DNA of 64,000 nucleotides from Mucilaginibacter rivuli (GTDB lineage Bacteria > Bacteroidota > Bacteroidia > Sphingobacteriales > Sphingobacteriaceae): contig NZ_JAHXPQ010000001.1 of the NCBI RefSeq assembly GCF_019391655.1, positions 434,001-498,000 on the forward strand, read 5' to 3'. The position numbers and the translations under genes are program-made. The notes under the pieces are model-generated. The model had not been told where the DNA came from, did not search any database, and was given only the letters and a program-made list of their open reading frames with translations. The stretch's first letter is position 1. Each line of letters opens with the position of its first letter. Below are positions 43,651-54,020 of the stretch, piece by piece.

Positions 43651-43676
43651 GTTTTTTTGAAATTTGATAGCCTTAT

Positions 43677-46193
43677 TTAAAATTCTTTATCACCGAACTC
43701 ACTATTCGGTAATTTTGATTTTTTGCTGAGTTGATTAAGATTAAAACTTAGGTTAACTACAAACATATCGGTTTCCTGAATATAGTTAGTAGTGGTATAA
43801 AAATTACTACCCGATGTAGTAATACGCTGCTTATTTGTACCGAGTAAACCCATATCAATGTTTTGCCATTGCAGGGTAGCACTCATAGCGCCTTTAAAAA
43901 ACGTTTGCCTGTATGATGCGTTGGGTGTTATAAAACGTGAATCGCGCCCTTGTGCTGTAGCCCGTTCTGATAGGTAATTGATGTTAAGCTGCAACAGGCT
44001 CTGCTTTGTGATTTTAAAGCCCGTGTTGGCATTAAACGAATAATTTAAGCTGGAATTATTAACCTGTACACTATTACCAAACAGGTTGCCTTTAATGTTA
44101 TAGTTGTAAATATTGGCACCCGCATAAAGCTGCCACCAATCAGTTAATTTTAAATCGGTGCCAAATTCGGCACCCCATAAGCTGGCATTACCGGCATTGG
44201 TGTAAACCCGGTATAAAATGGTGTCGGTTAAAACCTTATTTACCCGGTTTATGGCATTTTTAATATCCTGGTGATACAGTGTTGCAAAAGCAGAGCCTTT
44301 ACTAAATGTCTTAATTACGCCTAATTCATACAGGTTAACAAACTCGGGCAATAGGTCAGGGTCGCCAAGCTCTTGGGTTTCGGAGTGCTCTCTTTCGGGA
44401 TAAGGGTTTAGTTCGTTAAAGTTGGTGCGCTGTATGCGTCTGCTGTAACCGGCCTTTGTTTTCCACCCATTTTTAAATGTATATAAAAAATTAGCCGATG
44501 GGAAAAGGTTATTCAGGTACAGGTTATTTAAGCCCTGGCTTTGATTAGCCGAAAAGTTACGCGCGGAATATTCATACCTTAAACCACCTACATATTGTAG
44601 CTTACCCCTAACCGCCGAATATTGTGCATATAAACCCTGCACTGTGTTGAGCACATCGGTAACATTGTAGGATAGCTGGGCGAGCGGCCCCGATGCGAGA
44701 TTTTGCTGCTGTGTTAAAAAGGTGCCGTTTTGCTTTTGGTATTTAAACTGGTAACCGGTTTCTAATTTTCCGGGTCCAATATTAACCGAGTAATCCGCCT
44801 GCAGGCGATACCCATGCAGGGGGTTAGTATTTGTATTGGCAGTGTATTGTTGTAAGGTATTAGTATCAGGGTAGTTAAGGTTACGGTTATGGGTAAAACC
44901 GTCTAACTCGTCGTACTCAAAAAGCCCTGATAAAGCTAATGCTGATTTATTATTGAACTTGTGATTATAATCCAGGTTAGCTAATGTGAAATTGCCTTTC
45001 CGTTGTACCAGGTTTGAGTTATAATAGGTGATTTTGCCTATTTGCTGCCCTGTATTAATATCGGTTTTGGTGTTGTTATAAACTAAGTTTGCTATACGGT
45101 ATTGTGTACGGCTACCATGATAAAACCCGGCTGTAATAGCGTCATCATTACCGGGTGCATAAGTTACTGTAGCCCTGGCAGCATAGGTACTCCTTTTAAA
45201 ACTCCGTTCACCAGATGACGGAAACGAGGTATAGCGGTTTGCTACAGTTGTATTCACATCGCCATCCCTTTGTCCGGCAATATCATTACGCAGGTAATTC
45301 CCGCCAACGGTAATATCCCATTGATTAGTTTTATAATTCAATGTAGCATCGGCGCCGTAGCGGTTGGGTTCTGTTTTATTGTTATAAGTCTGCGTTGATG
45401 GCAAACCGTATTGACCGTTGGCCGCTATAGAAATTCCATTGTTTGCACCCTTTTTGGTGGTGATGTTAATAATGCCGCCTTTGCCATCTGCATCATATTT
45501 AGCCGATGGTGAGGTAATGAGTTCTATGTTTTCGATAGCATTGGCGGGTAGCTGGCTAAGTACTGTTCCGGCATCGGCTTGTACGGGTTTGCCATTGATA
45601 AGCACTAAAAAACCGCTTGAACCACGCATACTGATCTCACCTTGTGAATTAACGGTTATTGATGGCATATTTCTGATCACATCAATGGCATTACCGCCTT
45701 TTGCAGCTTGAAACTGACCCGCGCTGTATACCTGTTTATCAATTCTATTTATAACACCGGCTTTTTGCTCATTAACCCTTACCTCATTTAAATACCGCTG
45801 ATCGGGGCTTAACTTTATCTGGCCAATATTAACTACCTGGTTGTTGGTTAAATTTAAATTGTTCACCAGTTTGGTTGCATAGCCTACAAAATGGACCTTA
45901 AGGTAATAGTTGCCTGTTTTTAGCTTTGTAAATTCGAACGAGCCATTTGCCTTGGTTAAGCTACCTGTTACCTGCGACGAGTCTGTGGTCCGGTACAGCG
46001 TAACTGCGGCAAACTCAATTGGTGTACCCGATAACTGATCAATAGCTACACCAGTTACTGAGCCACTTTGGGCATACAGGCAAGAGGTTATAAAAAGTAA
46101 TAGTAAAGCAAGCCCTGTTTTTTTTGAAAAGTATTGGGCTGTTACAGTTATTTTTTTAAAATGGTTTGCCGGGCACTTTGTTAGTTGATACAT
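43677..46193 (-). CDS. TonB-dependent outer-membrane receptor
   Basis: 838 aa from Met at 46193. The frame continues upstream to 46274, but that stretch overlaps the tRNA-Cys gene and would put 27 odd residues before a normal signal peptide (LALLLLFITSCLYAQ), so 46193 is the better start. A carboxypeptidase-regulatory-like domain (about 45-125) is followed by a plug with GGNAIDVIRNMPSITVNSQG and a large beta-barrel. It is the barrel_3-type receptor common in Bacteroidota, not a SusC, and has no SusD partner. Substrate unknown. It ends 26 bp upstream of the FGE-like gene on the same strand, so the two may be cotranscribed. Confidence 0.88.
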   Translation of the reverse strand: MYQLTKCPANHFKKITVTAQYFSKKTGLALLLLFITSCLYAQSGSVTGVAIDQLSGTPIEFAAVTLYRTTDSSQVTGSLTKANGSFEFTKLKTGNYYLKVHFVGYATKLVNNLNLTNNQVVNIGQIKLSPDQRYLNEVRVNEQKAGVINRIDKQVYSAGQFQAAKGGNAIDVIRNMPSITVNSQGEISMRGSSGFLVLINGKPVQADAGTVLSQLPANAIENIELITSPSAKYDADGKGGIINITTKKGANNGISIAANGQYGLPSTQTYNNKTEPNRYGADATLNYKTNQWDITVGGNYLRNDIAGQRDGDVNTTVANRYTSFPSSGERSFKRSTYAARATVTYAPGNDDAITAGFYHGSRTQYRIANLVYNNTKTDINTGQQIGKITYYNSNLVQRKGNFTLANLDYNHKFNNKSALALSGLFEYDELDGFTHNRNLNYPDTNTLQQYTANTNTNPLHGYRLQADYSVNIGPGKLETGYQFKYQKQNGTFLTQQQNLASGPLAQLSYNVTDVLNTVQGLYAQYSAVRGKLQYVGGLRYEYSARNFSANQSQGLNNLYLNNLFPSANFLYTFKNGWKTKAGYSRRIQRTNFNELNPYPEREHSETQELGDPDLLPEFVNLYELGVIKTFSKGSAFATLYHQDIKNAINRVNKVLTDTILYRVYTNAGNASLWGAEFGTDLKLTDWWQLYAGANIYNYNIKGNLFGNSVQVNNSSLNYSFNANTGFKITKQSLLQLNINYLSERATAQGRDSRFITPNASYRQTFFKGAMSATLQWQNIDMGLLGTNKQRITTSGSNFYTTTNYIQETDMFVVNLSFNLNQLSKKSKLPNSEFGDKEF

Positions 46194-46208
46194 TGTTTTA
46201 GTTTCGAG

Positions 46209-46280
46209 AGGTGTGAGGGCGGATTCGAACCGCCGTAAAAGGTTTTGCAGACCTCCGCCTAACCACTCGGCCACTCCACC
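46209..46280 (-). tRNA. tRNA-Cys (GCA)
   Basis: The minus-strand cloverleaf is clear: D-arm GCC...GGC, anticodon stem GAGGT/ACCTT around CTGCAAA (anticodon GCA), T-arm GGCGG-TTCGAAT-CCGCC, and U73 as discriminator. The acceptor 5' arm is GGTGGAG. The 3' arm reads CTCACACC where CTCCACC would pair perfectly, so one A looks extra. CCA is not encoded. The tRNA overlaps the upstream open frame of the receptor gene, which is not coding there. Confidence 0.85.
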
Positions 46281-46371
46281 TTGTTTATTTTGTTTTAACT
46301 GCTACGGGGCTTTCCCAACAATTGTTTGGCATAAATAATCATTCTAAAATTAAGTAATCATAGTCACTATA

Positions 46372-47907
46372 TTAATTTATGATGCTTAAGGTTTGCTCAT
46401 AAAACCTTTCACCATCCTTACTAAATTGAGCATCCGCGGTATTGCTGATATACACCATGTGCCCCGAATCATAATAATGCATACTGATATTGTTGCGCAA
46501 CTCAGGCTTTAATCCAAGATGGCGGATAACATATTCTGTACTGCCAACAGGTGTAGCCAGATCATATAAACCGCAAACCACATTAACTTTTAAACCAGGG
46601 TTTTTTGCCATTACATTTTTTAATGTTTCCGAAATATTGAGGTAACTGTTCGAAGCATCAGGGCCATAATTCCAATCGCCTGTAGCGGTGGTGGCCATAT
46701 AGGGTAGCTTATTCAAATATTTCAGGTCGTTGTTTACATATTGTGCAAAAGCCGAAGTAAATAGCCTGCTTATATTGGTTTCGCTTGGGTCGGCCTTAAG
46801 TTTGTTATCACCGGTAAAGCGGCTGTCAAATCCACCAATGGTAAGCCCGTCTTTTTTTAACAAAGCCTGGCAAAATTGCCTGTCGGTAATGCGGCCATTT
46901 ATTTGGCGAATGTAATTTAGAGGCAGACTTGTAAAGTAATGTAACGAGTCGATTACTTTATTGGTTAACTCAGCCGACGCGGCTTCGCCCTGGTTTAAAA
47001 AGAAAGTATAAGTACCCTGCGCAAATGATGATGCTTTAGCGATCAATTGTTGGGGCGACAGGCGTTGTAATTCATTATTTAACCGTTGATGATACTGCGC
47101 TGCAACCGCGTATGATGGTAAGTAGTAGCTATAAGGTGTTTCGTTACCGTGATGGAAATCGATCAGTTGGTAATTCAGTGCCGGCGATATTAGTGTTATG
47201 CCATTGAAGGCTATTTGATATTGATCTTGTAAATATGCTGCTAAACCTACCGCGCGTACGGTACCGTAGCTTTCGCCCGCCAAAAATTTCGGGCTATTTT
47301 CGCGGTGATGCTGTGTAAGGTAAAGATGGATAAATTGCCCTATGGAAGCGATATCGCCATCATAGCCATAAAATTGCTTAACGTTCACTTCGTCTTCGGG
47401 GCGGCTGTATCCTGTCGAAACAGGATCTATAAATACCAAGTCGGTAAAGCCCAGCCAGCTATAGGGGTTATCTCCATATTGATAAGATGCGTCGGGCGCA
47501 TCGCCCTTATCATTCTTAAACAATACCCGTACCGGCCCGAACGATCCCATGTGCAGCCATATTGCAGCAGACCCGGGGCCACCGTTAAAAACAAAAGTGA
47601 TAGGGCGATCAGCGCTATGTAGGCTATCGGTTTGATATGCTACATAAAAAATATTAGCTGATGTCTGTCCATCTGCTCCGGTCAATGGCATATATCCTGT
47701 AGTTGCAGTATAACTTAGTTGTTGACCGCCAATATGTAATTGATGGGTAGTAACAGCCAATTGATAGGCCAGATATCCCGCTTTGTATCTATAGGAAGTA
47801 CGGTCTGATTTACCCCACGAACTGAAGAGTAATATTACTAAACCGGTTATGGTAAACAGCCAAACCGGTTTAGTGTGTTTTTTTGAAATAAGAGTAGCGC
47901 GTAACAT
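46372..47907 (-). CDS. S10 family serine carboxypeptidase, exported
   Basis: 511 aa with an N-terminal membrane/signal helix (VWLFTITGLVILLFSSW). The alpha/beta-hydrolase peptidase domain has the oxyanion segment FNGGPGSA (about 107-114), GESYG nucleophile Ser213, the Asp region LYDLATPVG and His in DSGHMVY, giving the full S10 triad. S10 enzymes release C-terminal amino acids at acidic pH. It probably acts in the periplasm or outside. Alone on the minus strand, divergent from the xylan locus. Confidence 0.9.
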   Translation of the reverse strand: MLRATLISKKHTKPVWLFTITGLVILLFSSWGKSDRTSYRYKAGYLAYQLAVTTHQLHIGGQQLSYTATTGYMPLTGADGQTSANIFYVAYQTDSLHSADRPITFVFNGGPGSAAIWLHMGSFGPVRVLFKNDKGDAPDASYQYGDNPYSWLGFTDLVFIDPVSTGYSRPEDEVNVKQFYGYDGDIASIGQFIHLYLTQHHRENSPKFLAGESYGTVRAVGLAAYLQDQYQIAFNGITLISPALNYQLIDFHHGNETPYSYYLPSYAVAAQYHQRLNNELQRLSPQQLIAKASSFAQGTYTFFLNQGEAASAELTNKVIDSLHYFTSLPLNYIRQINGRITDRQFCQALLKKDGLTIGGFDSRFTGDNKLKADPSETNISRLFTSAFAQYVNNDLKYLNKLPYMATTATGDWNYGPDASNSYLNISETLKNVMAKNPGLKVNVVCGLYDLATPVGSTEYVIRHLGLKPELRNNISMHYYDSGHMVYISNTADAQFSKDGERFYEQTLSIIN

Positions 47908-48111
47908 AAAGAGAAAGAGTTTATAAAATTTAAATACGATTAGCTTTGCCGGATCAACAACAGCAACTGCACATGACCCTTGGAGAGCGGGACATTCGCA
48001 TCGTAAAAATGGATTTTATATAACTACTTGCTTTCAATCTATAAAGTCTATCGAATTAATAGACAATGCAAATGTACGAAAGGTTTTTGAAAAAGCTAAT
48101 TTTGGTAAAAG

Positions 48112-48157
48112 TATACTAATTAAATATTGCAATCGATTGCAATATTTAATTAGTATA
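48112..48157. promoter_or_regulatory. Perfect 46-bp palindrome upstream of the xylan locus
   Basis: Twenty-three base pairs on each side of the centre between 48134 and 48135 match with no mismatch and no spacer. The core is TTGCAATCGATTGCAA and the arms are AT-rich (TATACTAATTAAATA...). It lies in the 570-bp gap between the divergent S10 peptidase (start 47907) and GH115 (start 48478). A central CG inside a symmetric core resembles LacI-family operators, but the regulator is unknown. No clear terminator T-run follows it. The remaining gap is AT-rich promoter-like sequence. Confidence 0.7.
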
Positions 48158-48285
48158 TGCTGGTTTTGGATATAGCAATTGGCGGTGCTGTAGAAGAAAG
48201 TTATACTCAATTTGTATTTATCTGAACATTTTAGGCCAATTTATAGATGTAATTTATAATTGTATCATAAAAGTTACAAATTAAC

Positions 48286-48307
48286 CGATTGCATAAATTA
48301 TTGCAAT
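48286..48307. promoter_or_regulatory. Secondary ATTGCAAT-type half sites
   Basis: CGATTGCA (48286-48293) and ATTGCAAT (48300-48307) repeat the core of the 46-bp palindrome about 150 bp nearer to the GH115 gene. They may be auxiliary operator sites for the same regulator. Confidence 0.4.
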
Positions 48308-48477
48308 GCTTAAGTTTGCCTAACCTCTTGTATTCCAATTATGCCTGAAAAAAGTGTTCACATTAGTAGTGGCTGTCGCTATTCTGCTATCTTAAAGGTG
48401 CCTAAAAAAGCGTTTACCGGTAAATTAAGGCTATTGGAAAGTTTTAATTCCTAATTATATTTAGTATTTCAAAGATC

Positions 48478-51036
48478 ATGAAAATATTATCAGGGCGTTT
48501 ATGTTTTTTCTTTTGCTGCATCTTAATAACCAACAAAGTTTGGGCCGATGATGGGCATGGCTATATTTCACTTGTGGCAGGTAAAGGTTATTTTCAGCTT
48601 TCGGCAAAGGGAGCCTCCACCTCGTTATGGACAGATGCTAATGATTATAAAGGCGTAATAATAGCGGCTAAGAACTTTCAGAACGATATTTTGGCGGTTA
48701 CTGATAATAAACCACAGTTGCTTACTGGCAAACAAACCAGTAAACGAATGGTGATTATAGGCACCATAGGTAAAAACAGAATCATAGATGATCTCATCAA
48801 AAATAAAAAACTAAACGTAAGTGGTGTTACCGGTAAATGGGAAACCTTTACCATACAAACTGTGCAGAATCCTTTGCCGGGTGTTGATGAAGCTTTGGTA
48901 ATTGCAGGTAGCGATAAGCGCGGAACTATTTACGGTATTTATGATGTATCGGAGCAGATCGGTGTATCGCCCTGGTATTACTGGGCCGATGTGCCGGTAA
49001 AAAAGCATACTGCTTTGTATGTAGTTCCGGGTAAGTATTCAATGGGTACGCCTGCTGTAAAATATCGCGGTATATTTATTAATGATGAGGCTCCGGCATT
49101 TTCGGGCTGGGCCAAAGAAAAGTTTGGCAGTGTAAACCACATGGTATACGAAAAAATGTTCGAGCTCATCCTTAGGCTTAAGGGTAACTACTTATGGCCT
49201 GCCATGTGGGGAAATGCATTTAATGATGATGATAAAGCTAATCCTGTACTTGCCGATGAATATGGAATAGTGATGGGCACATCACACCACGAACCTATGG
49301 ATAGGGCACAACAGGAATGGAAACGTTATGGCAAAGGCGATTGGAATTACGAAATAAACAAACAAAACCTGCAGGATTTTTGGCGCAAGGGTATCGAAAA
49401 TATGGGCAGCAAAGAAACCATTGTAACGGTAGGCATGCGTGGCGATGGCGATAAACCCATGACCGAAGGCAGCAACATTGCCTTGCTCGAAAATATTGTG
49501 AAAGACCAGCGCCAAATCATTAGCGATGTTTTGAAGAAAGATGCTTCGGAAGTGCCGCAAATGTGGGCCCTGTATAAAGAAGTGCAGGATTATTATGATA
49601 AGGGCATGCGCGTTCCGGATGATGTGACCTTATTATTATGCGATGATAACTGGGGGAATATCCGCAAATTACCTTCGCTTACCGAAAAGCCACGCAAAGG
49701 GGGGTACGGTATTTACTATCACTTTGATTATGTGGGTGGCCCACGCAATTATAAATGGTTAAATACAAATACCATAAGTAAAACATGGGAGCAGATGAAC
49801 TTGGCCTATGCCTATAATGCCCGGCAGCTGTGGATAGTTAACGTAGGCGACCTGAAACCGATGGAGTACCCCATCAGCTTTTTTTTAGATTACGCCTGGA
49901 ACCCCGATAACATACCTGTAACCAAACTGCATCAATATACGGTAGAATGGGTAGGCAAACAGTTTGGCAATGAACATGCCGTTGCAATTGCCGATATGCT
50001 TACCCGCTATACCCGGTACAATGCCCGCCGAAAACCGGAATTGCTTGACCAAACTACATACAGTTTAACCAACTATAACGAGTTTGAAAACGTAGTGAAT
50101 GATTATAAATTACTTGAAAAACAAGCTCAGGCATTAAACGATAAACTACCAAAGAATTATCAGGACGCGTTTTTTGAATTGGTGCTGCACCCTATAAAAG
50201 CATGTGCCAACTTAAACGAGATGTATTTTGAAGCCGCGAAAAATAAGTATTATGTGCAGCAGCGTAATGCCATTGAAGCCAATAAAGCGGCTGCTATGGT
50301 AAAAACGCTGTTTGAGAAAGATCAGCAGATATCCGATTATTATAATAAAACCCTTGCGGGCGGTAAATGGAACCACATGATGGATCAAAGCCATATGGGA
50401 TATACCTCATGGAACGACCCGCCTAAAAACCGCATGCCCTATGTTAAAACGCTAAATACGGATAGTAATACAAATACTGCTTTGTTACCTTCAACTGTTG
50501 TTCAACCTGCACCGAAAGAGGATGGGATACCTGCCGATAAATATGGTTATTTAGTTTTCGAAGCCGAACATTATTCGCGTGCTGTAGCTGCAAATGGGGT
50601 AGGCTGGCTAACTATTCCTGATTATGGCAACACACTTTCGGGTGTAACCCCCTGGCCGGTAACCGCTGCCAGAATGCAGCCCATTGATAAAAGCGCGCAT
50701 CTGGAATATGATATCAGTGTTAAAGACTCCGGCATAGTTGCCATTACCTCTTATATATCGCCTTGTTTGGATTTTAAAAATGGTGATGGAAGGTATTACG
50801 CCATATCTGTTGATGATGAGTTGCCGCAAAAGGTAAATGCTGCAACCCGGGTTGATGGTCGCGATTGGGCAGCGGCGGTTTCAGACAATGTTAGAAAAAT
50901 CATCACCAAACACCATATCACACGTGCCGGCAAACATACCATCAAATACTGGATGGTAGATCCGGCGGTGGTATTGCAAAAAATAGTAATTAATACAGGC
51001 GGATTAAAACCAAGCTACCTCGGCCCCGGGGAATAA
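48478..51036 (+). CDS. GH115 xylan alpha-(4-O-methyl)glucuronidase
   Basis: 852 aa with a signal peptide (ILITNKVWA). GH115 landmarks: GSDKRGTIYGIYDVSEQIG, SPWYYWADVPVK, KYRGIFINDEAP, GTSHHEPMDRAQQEW, VGMRGDGDKPMTEG, LLLCDDNWGNIRKLP and VNVGDLKPMEYP, then the C-terminal beta domain typical of the family (about 680-852). It cleaves alpha-1,2-linked (methyl)glucuronic acid from internal or terminal xylose units of xylan. First gene of a same-strand run of xylan genes. Gene length and order match a glucuronoxylan utilisation locus. Confidence 0.93.
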   Translation: MKILSGRLCFFFCCILITNKVWADDGHGYISLVAGKGYFQLSAKGASTSLWTDANDYKGVIIAAKNFQNDILAVTDNKPQLLTGKQTSKRMVIIGTIGKNRIIDDLIKNKKLNVSGVTGKWETFTIQTVQNPLPGVDEALVIAGSDKRGTIYGIYDVSEQIGVSPWYYWADVPVKKHTALYVVPGKYSMGTPAVKYRGIFINDEAPAFSGWAKEKFGSVNHMVYEKMFELILRLKGNYLWPAMWGNAFNDDDKANPVLADEYGIVMGTSHHEPMDRAQQEWKRYGKGDWNYEINKQNLQDFWRKGIENMGSKETIVTVGMRGDGDKPMTEGSNIALLENIVKDQRQIISDVLKKDASEVPQMWALYKEVQDYYDKGMRVPDDVTLLLCDDNWGNIRKLPSLTEKPRKGGYGIYYHFDYVGGPRNYKWLNTNTISKTWEQMNLAYAYNARQLWIVNVGDLKPMEYPISFFLDYAWNPDNIPVTKLHQYTVEWVGKQFGNEHAVAIADMLTRYTRYNARRKPELLDQTTYSLTNYNEFENVVNDYKLLEKQAQALNDKLPKNYQDAFFELVLHPIKACANLNEMYFEAAKNKYYVQQRNAIEANKAAAMVKTLFEKDQQISDYYNKTLAGGKWNHMMDQSHMGYTSWNDPPKNRMPYVKTLNTDSNTNTALLPSTVVQPAPKEDGIPADKYGYLVFEAEHYSRAVAANGVGWLTIPDYGNTLSGVTPWPVTAARMQPIDKSAHLEYDISVKDSGIVAITSYISPCLDFKNGDGRYYAISVDDELPQKVNAATRVDGRDWAAAVSDNVRKIITKHHITRAGKHTIKYWMVDPAVVLQKIVINTGGLKPSYLGPGE

Positions 51037-51063
51037 AAACGCCACCGATACGATAAAACTTGT

Positions 51064-51095
51064 GGTGATGATCCGATTTATTGCGGATTATCACC
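51064..51095 (+). promoter_or_regulatory. Hairpin in the GH115-GH8 gap
   Basis: GGTGATGATCCG (51064-51075) pairs with CGGATTATCACC (51084-51095), one mismatch and an 8-base loop, 28 bp past the GH115 stop. No T-run follows. It could attenuate or stabilise the 3' end of the GH115 transcript. The rest of the 245-bp gap holds only a CCAATTAGC direct repeat (about 51152 and 51190). Confidence 0.45.
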
Positions 51096-51281
51096 CTTGT
51101 AAACATCTGTTGTATCAAAATCCACAAATAGCTTATCTCGGGTAAACCGAGCCAATTAGCTTTGAAGCGTGGCTTATGCCATTAATTAAACCAATTAGCC
51201 TGTTCGCCTTTTACAATCTGATAAAGAGGTGTTACCTGCTGATAACCTATTGTATTTACTGTAACGCTATAAAATTCGAAT

Positions 51282-52538
51282 ATGAGAAGAGCCATATTGT
51301 CGCTTTCCTTTTTTACACTGATGTTTAGTTTGGTGTCGGCACAAATTAAAACACCTGCTAAACCGGCTATTGAATCGGGCGTGTACCGTAATGTTTTCCT
51401 TGAAGCAGGCCATAAGCAAGCCGATATCGATGCGAAATTAGCCAAGGCGTATTATGATGTATTTGAAGGCCCCAATAAAGTTTATTTTGCTGTAGGCGAT
51501 ACCATGGCTTACGTATCTGATATTAAAAATCATGATGCGCGTACAGAAGGGCTTTCATACGGAATGATGATAGCTGTTCAGCTGAATAAAAAAGACGTTT
51601 TTGACAGGATATGGCGATGGTCTAAAAAATACCTGCAGCATCAGAACGGCCCCCGTGAAGCTTACTTTGGCTGGAGTATCAACCCCGAAACTACAAAGCG
51701 CAATTCTGAAGGCTCGGCATCAGATGGGGAGCTATATTTTGTTACAGACCTTTTATTCGCTTCAAACCGGTGGGGAAATAATGCCGGTATCGATTATTAT
51801 AAAGAAGCGCGCCGGATATTGGATGCCATGTGGAAAAAGAACGGCGAAGGCAATATTTTCAACGTTATCAATATCGAGCATAAACAAATAACCTTTGTCC
51901 CGGAAGGAAATGGGTACACCTGGACAGACCCATCATACCATGTGCCTGCCTTTATGGAGGTTTGGGCACTATATGCTAAAGACGGGCATGAACAATTTTA
52001 TAAGGACTGCGCCGATACTTCGCGCGCGTTTTTACACCGGGCCTGTAACCCGGTAACTGGCTTGAATACCGATTATACCGAATTTAGCGGCAAGCCCCAC
52101 AGTACCTCATGGATGCCCGCCGCTTTCAGATATGATTCATGGCGTGTACCCATGAATATCGCGATGGACTATATCTGGTTTGGTAAAGACAAAGTATGGC
52201 AGGAAGATTATGCCAACTGCTTCCAGGGCTTTCTGCGTTCAAAAGGCATTAATAGTTTTGAAGACCAATTTAACCCCGATGGCACCCGGCCCGATTTTAT
52301 TTTGCAGGCCGGTAAAGTACCTAAACTGCGCCACTCAATAGGTTTGGTTGCTACATCGGCAACGGCATCTTTAATAAATACCGGCCGGCAGAATCTTGAT
52401 TTTATAAACGCGCTGTGGAACGCCAGGCTGGAGCCTTATAATGACGGTTATTTTGACCCGTATTATGATGGGCTGCTATACCTGTTTAGTTTGATGCACC
52501 TGAGCGGTAAATACCAGGTAATAAAACCCCATGCCTGA
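51282..52538 (+). CDS. GH8 reducing-end xylose-releasing exo-oligoxylanase
   Basis: 418 aa with a signal peptide (LMFSLVSAQ). An (alpha/alpha)6-barrel GH8 with general acid Glu89 in RTEGLSYGMM and the candidate base Asp285 in AFRYDSWRVP. The separation is close to that of the characterised Bacillus halodurans Rex (Glu70/Asp263). The SASDGELYF segment and TWTDPSYHVPAF fit the Rex subgroup. This enzyme removes single xylose units from the reducing end of xylo-oligosaccharides longer than two. It lies 245 bp after GH115 and 39 bp before GH43. Confidence 0.9.
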   Translation: MRRAILSLSFFTLMFSLVSAQIKTPAKPAIESGVYRNVFLEAGHKQADIDAKLAKAYYDVFEGPNKVYFAVGDTMAYVSDIKNHDARTEGLSYGMMIAVQLNKKDVFDRIWRWSKKYLQHQNGPREAYFGWSINPETTKRNSEGSASDGELYFVTDLLFASNRWGNNAGIDYYKEARRILDAMWKKNGEGNIFNVINIEHKQITFVPEGNGYTWTDPSYHVPAFMEVWALYAKDGHEQFYKDCADTSRAFLHRACNPVTGLNTDYTEFSGKPHSTSWMPAAFRYDSWRVPMNIAMDYIWFGKDKVWQEDYANCFQGFLRSKGINSFEDQFNPDGTRPDFILQAGKVPKLRHSIGLVATSATASLINTGRQNLDFINALWNARLEPYNDGYFDPYYDGLLYLFSLMHLSGKYQVIKPHA

Positions 52539-52577
52539 TAAGGTTCAATTAACCTGCTAAATAACGGATGTGATACT

Positions 52578-53942
52578 ATGAAAAAAAGTCCCAAAGCGTA
52601 TATGTTAACCATCCTGGTAGCGTTTGCCCTGCAGTTTTGCTTTGCACAAAACCCTATGGTGCAAACTAATTATACAGCAGACCCCGCACCAATGGTTTAC
52701 AATGGTAAAATGTATCTCTATACCAGCCATGACGAAGACAATTCTACCTGGTTTGTAATGAATAATTGGAAGCTGTATACTACCGAAGATATGGTAAACT
52801 GGACAGACCATGGTGCAGTTGGAGGGTACAAATTATTTGATTGGGCAATTGGCGATGCCTGGGCCATACAGGTAGTACAGCGTAATGGAAAGTTTTATTT
52901 GTATGCACCTGTTAAGTCAAAAGATAAATCGCGTTCTGCTATTGGCGTAGCAGTGGCAGATAGTCCTTACGGGCCTTTTTACGACGCACTTAATAAGCCA
53001 CTCGTTAGTGTTAGTGACGGTGATATAGATCCTACGGTATTTATTGATGACGACGGCCAGGCATATCTATACTGGGGAAACCCGGATTGTTATTACGCAA
53101 AACTGAATGAGAACATGATTTCTATTAATGGCGATGCGGTTCACGTTCCCATGGTAGAAACATCATTTGGTAAAAGGGACGGAAATGTACGCCGGCCAAC
53201 TCGTTATGAAGAAGGCCCCTGGTTGTATAAAAGGAATAGCTTATATTACCTCATTTGGGCAGGTGGCCCAATACCTGAACATATTGGTTATTCTACCGGT
53301 AAAAGTGCTACAGGACCTTGGCAATACGCCGGCACCTTAATGCCTAAGGAAGGGAAAAGTTTTACCAACCACCCCGGTATTGCTGATTATAAAGGCAAAA
53401 CATACTTTTTTTATCACAATGGTGCATTGCCTGGTGGAGGTGGTTTTAACCGTTCTGTCTGTGTTCAGGAAGCATCCTTTAATAATGACGGTACATTGAA
53501 ACAAATGAAAATGGAACCGGGTATCGCCAAAGGCCTGCAATACTTAAATCCATATCAAAAGGTAGAGGCGGAAACAATTGCCTGGTCCGAAAATGTAAAA
53601 GCTACACAGAATAAAGAAGTAGGGGTTTTTATTACCGCAATGGCAAACGGCGCTTACACAAAGGTAAAGGATGTGGATTTTCGAGATGGTGCCTCATTGT
53701 TTACAGCACGGGTGGGTACCACACATAATACAGGCATAACAATGGAAATCCATTTGGATAGTATTGACGGCAAGTTACTTGCTAACCCTAAAATTCCGCT
53801 CACCGGAGGCGATGACCGCTGGGCGCTGGTATCGGCCAGTGTGCCAAAAATACCAGGTGTGCACGATCTGTACTTTGTTTTTAGAGGAGAGAATAAACCC
53901 GGTGTAATACTGTATTTTGATTATTGGAGCTTCTCTAAATAG
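52578..53942 (+). CDS. GH43 with C-terminal CBM6-like domain
   Basis: 454 aa, exported (ALQFCFAQ). Five-bladed GH43 propeller with Asp35 in TADPAPMVY (base), Asp151 in DGDIDPTVF (pKa modulator) and Glu212 in YEEGPWLY (acid). The last 130 residues form a CBM6-like beta-sandwich ([13 protein letters not shown] ... FDYWSF), which usually binds xylan chains. Probably a beta-xylosidase or arabinofuranosidase acting on decorated xylo-oligomers; the precise bond is not readable from motifs. Coupled to GH8 by 39 bp. Confidence 0.9.
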   Translation: MKKSPKAYMLTILVAFALQFCFAQNPMVQTNYTADPAPMVYNGKMYLYTSHDEDNSTWFVMNNWKLYTTEDMVNWTDHGAVGGYKLFDWAIGDAWAIQVVQRNGKFYLYAPVKSKDKSRSAIGVAVADSPYGPFYDALNKPLVSVSDGDIDPTVFIDDDGQAYLYWGNPDCYYAKLNENMISINGDAVHVPMVETSFGKRDGNVRRPTRYEEGPWLYKRNSLYYLIWAGGPIPEHIGYSTGKSATGPWQYAGTLMPKEGKSFTNHPGIADYKGKTYFFYHNGALPGGGGFNRSVCVQEASFNNDGTLKQMKMEPGIAKGLQYLNPYQKVEAETIAWSENVKATQNKEVGVFITAMANGAYTKVKDVDFRDGASLFTARVGTTHNTGITMEIHLDSIDGKLLANPKIPLTGGDDRWALVSASVPKIPGVHDLYFVFRGENKPGVILYFDYWSFSK

Positions 53943-54020
53943 TACAGGTACATCAAATTAATGAAACGTAACAGAGGCTATTCTGTGGCAGCAATATCTT
54001 AGTAACAATTTAAAGCTAAA

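Noticed and set aside
46194..46274. N-terminal extension of the TonB receptor frame
   Set aside because: It lies inside or beside the tRNA-Cys gene and precedes a complete signal peptide; Met at 46193 is the sensible start.
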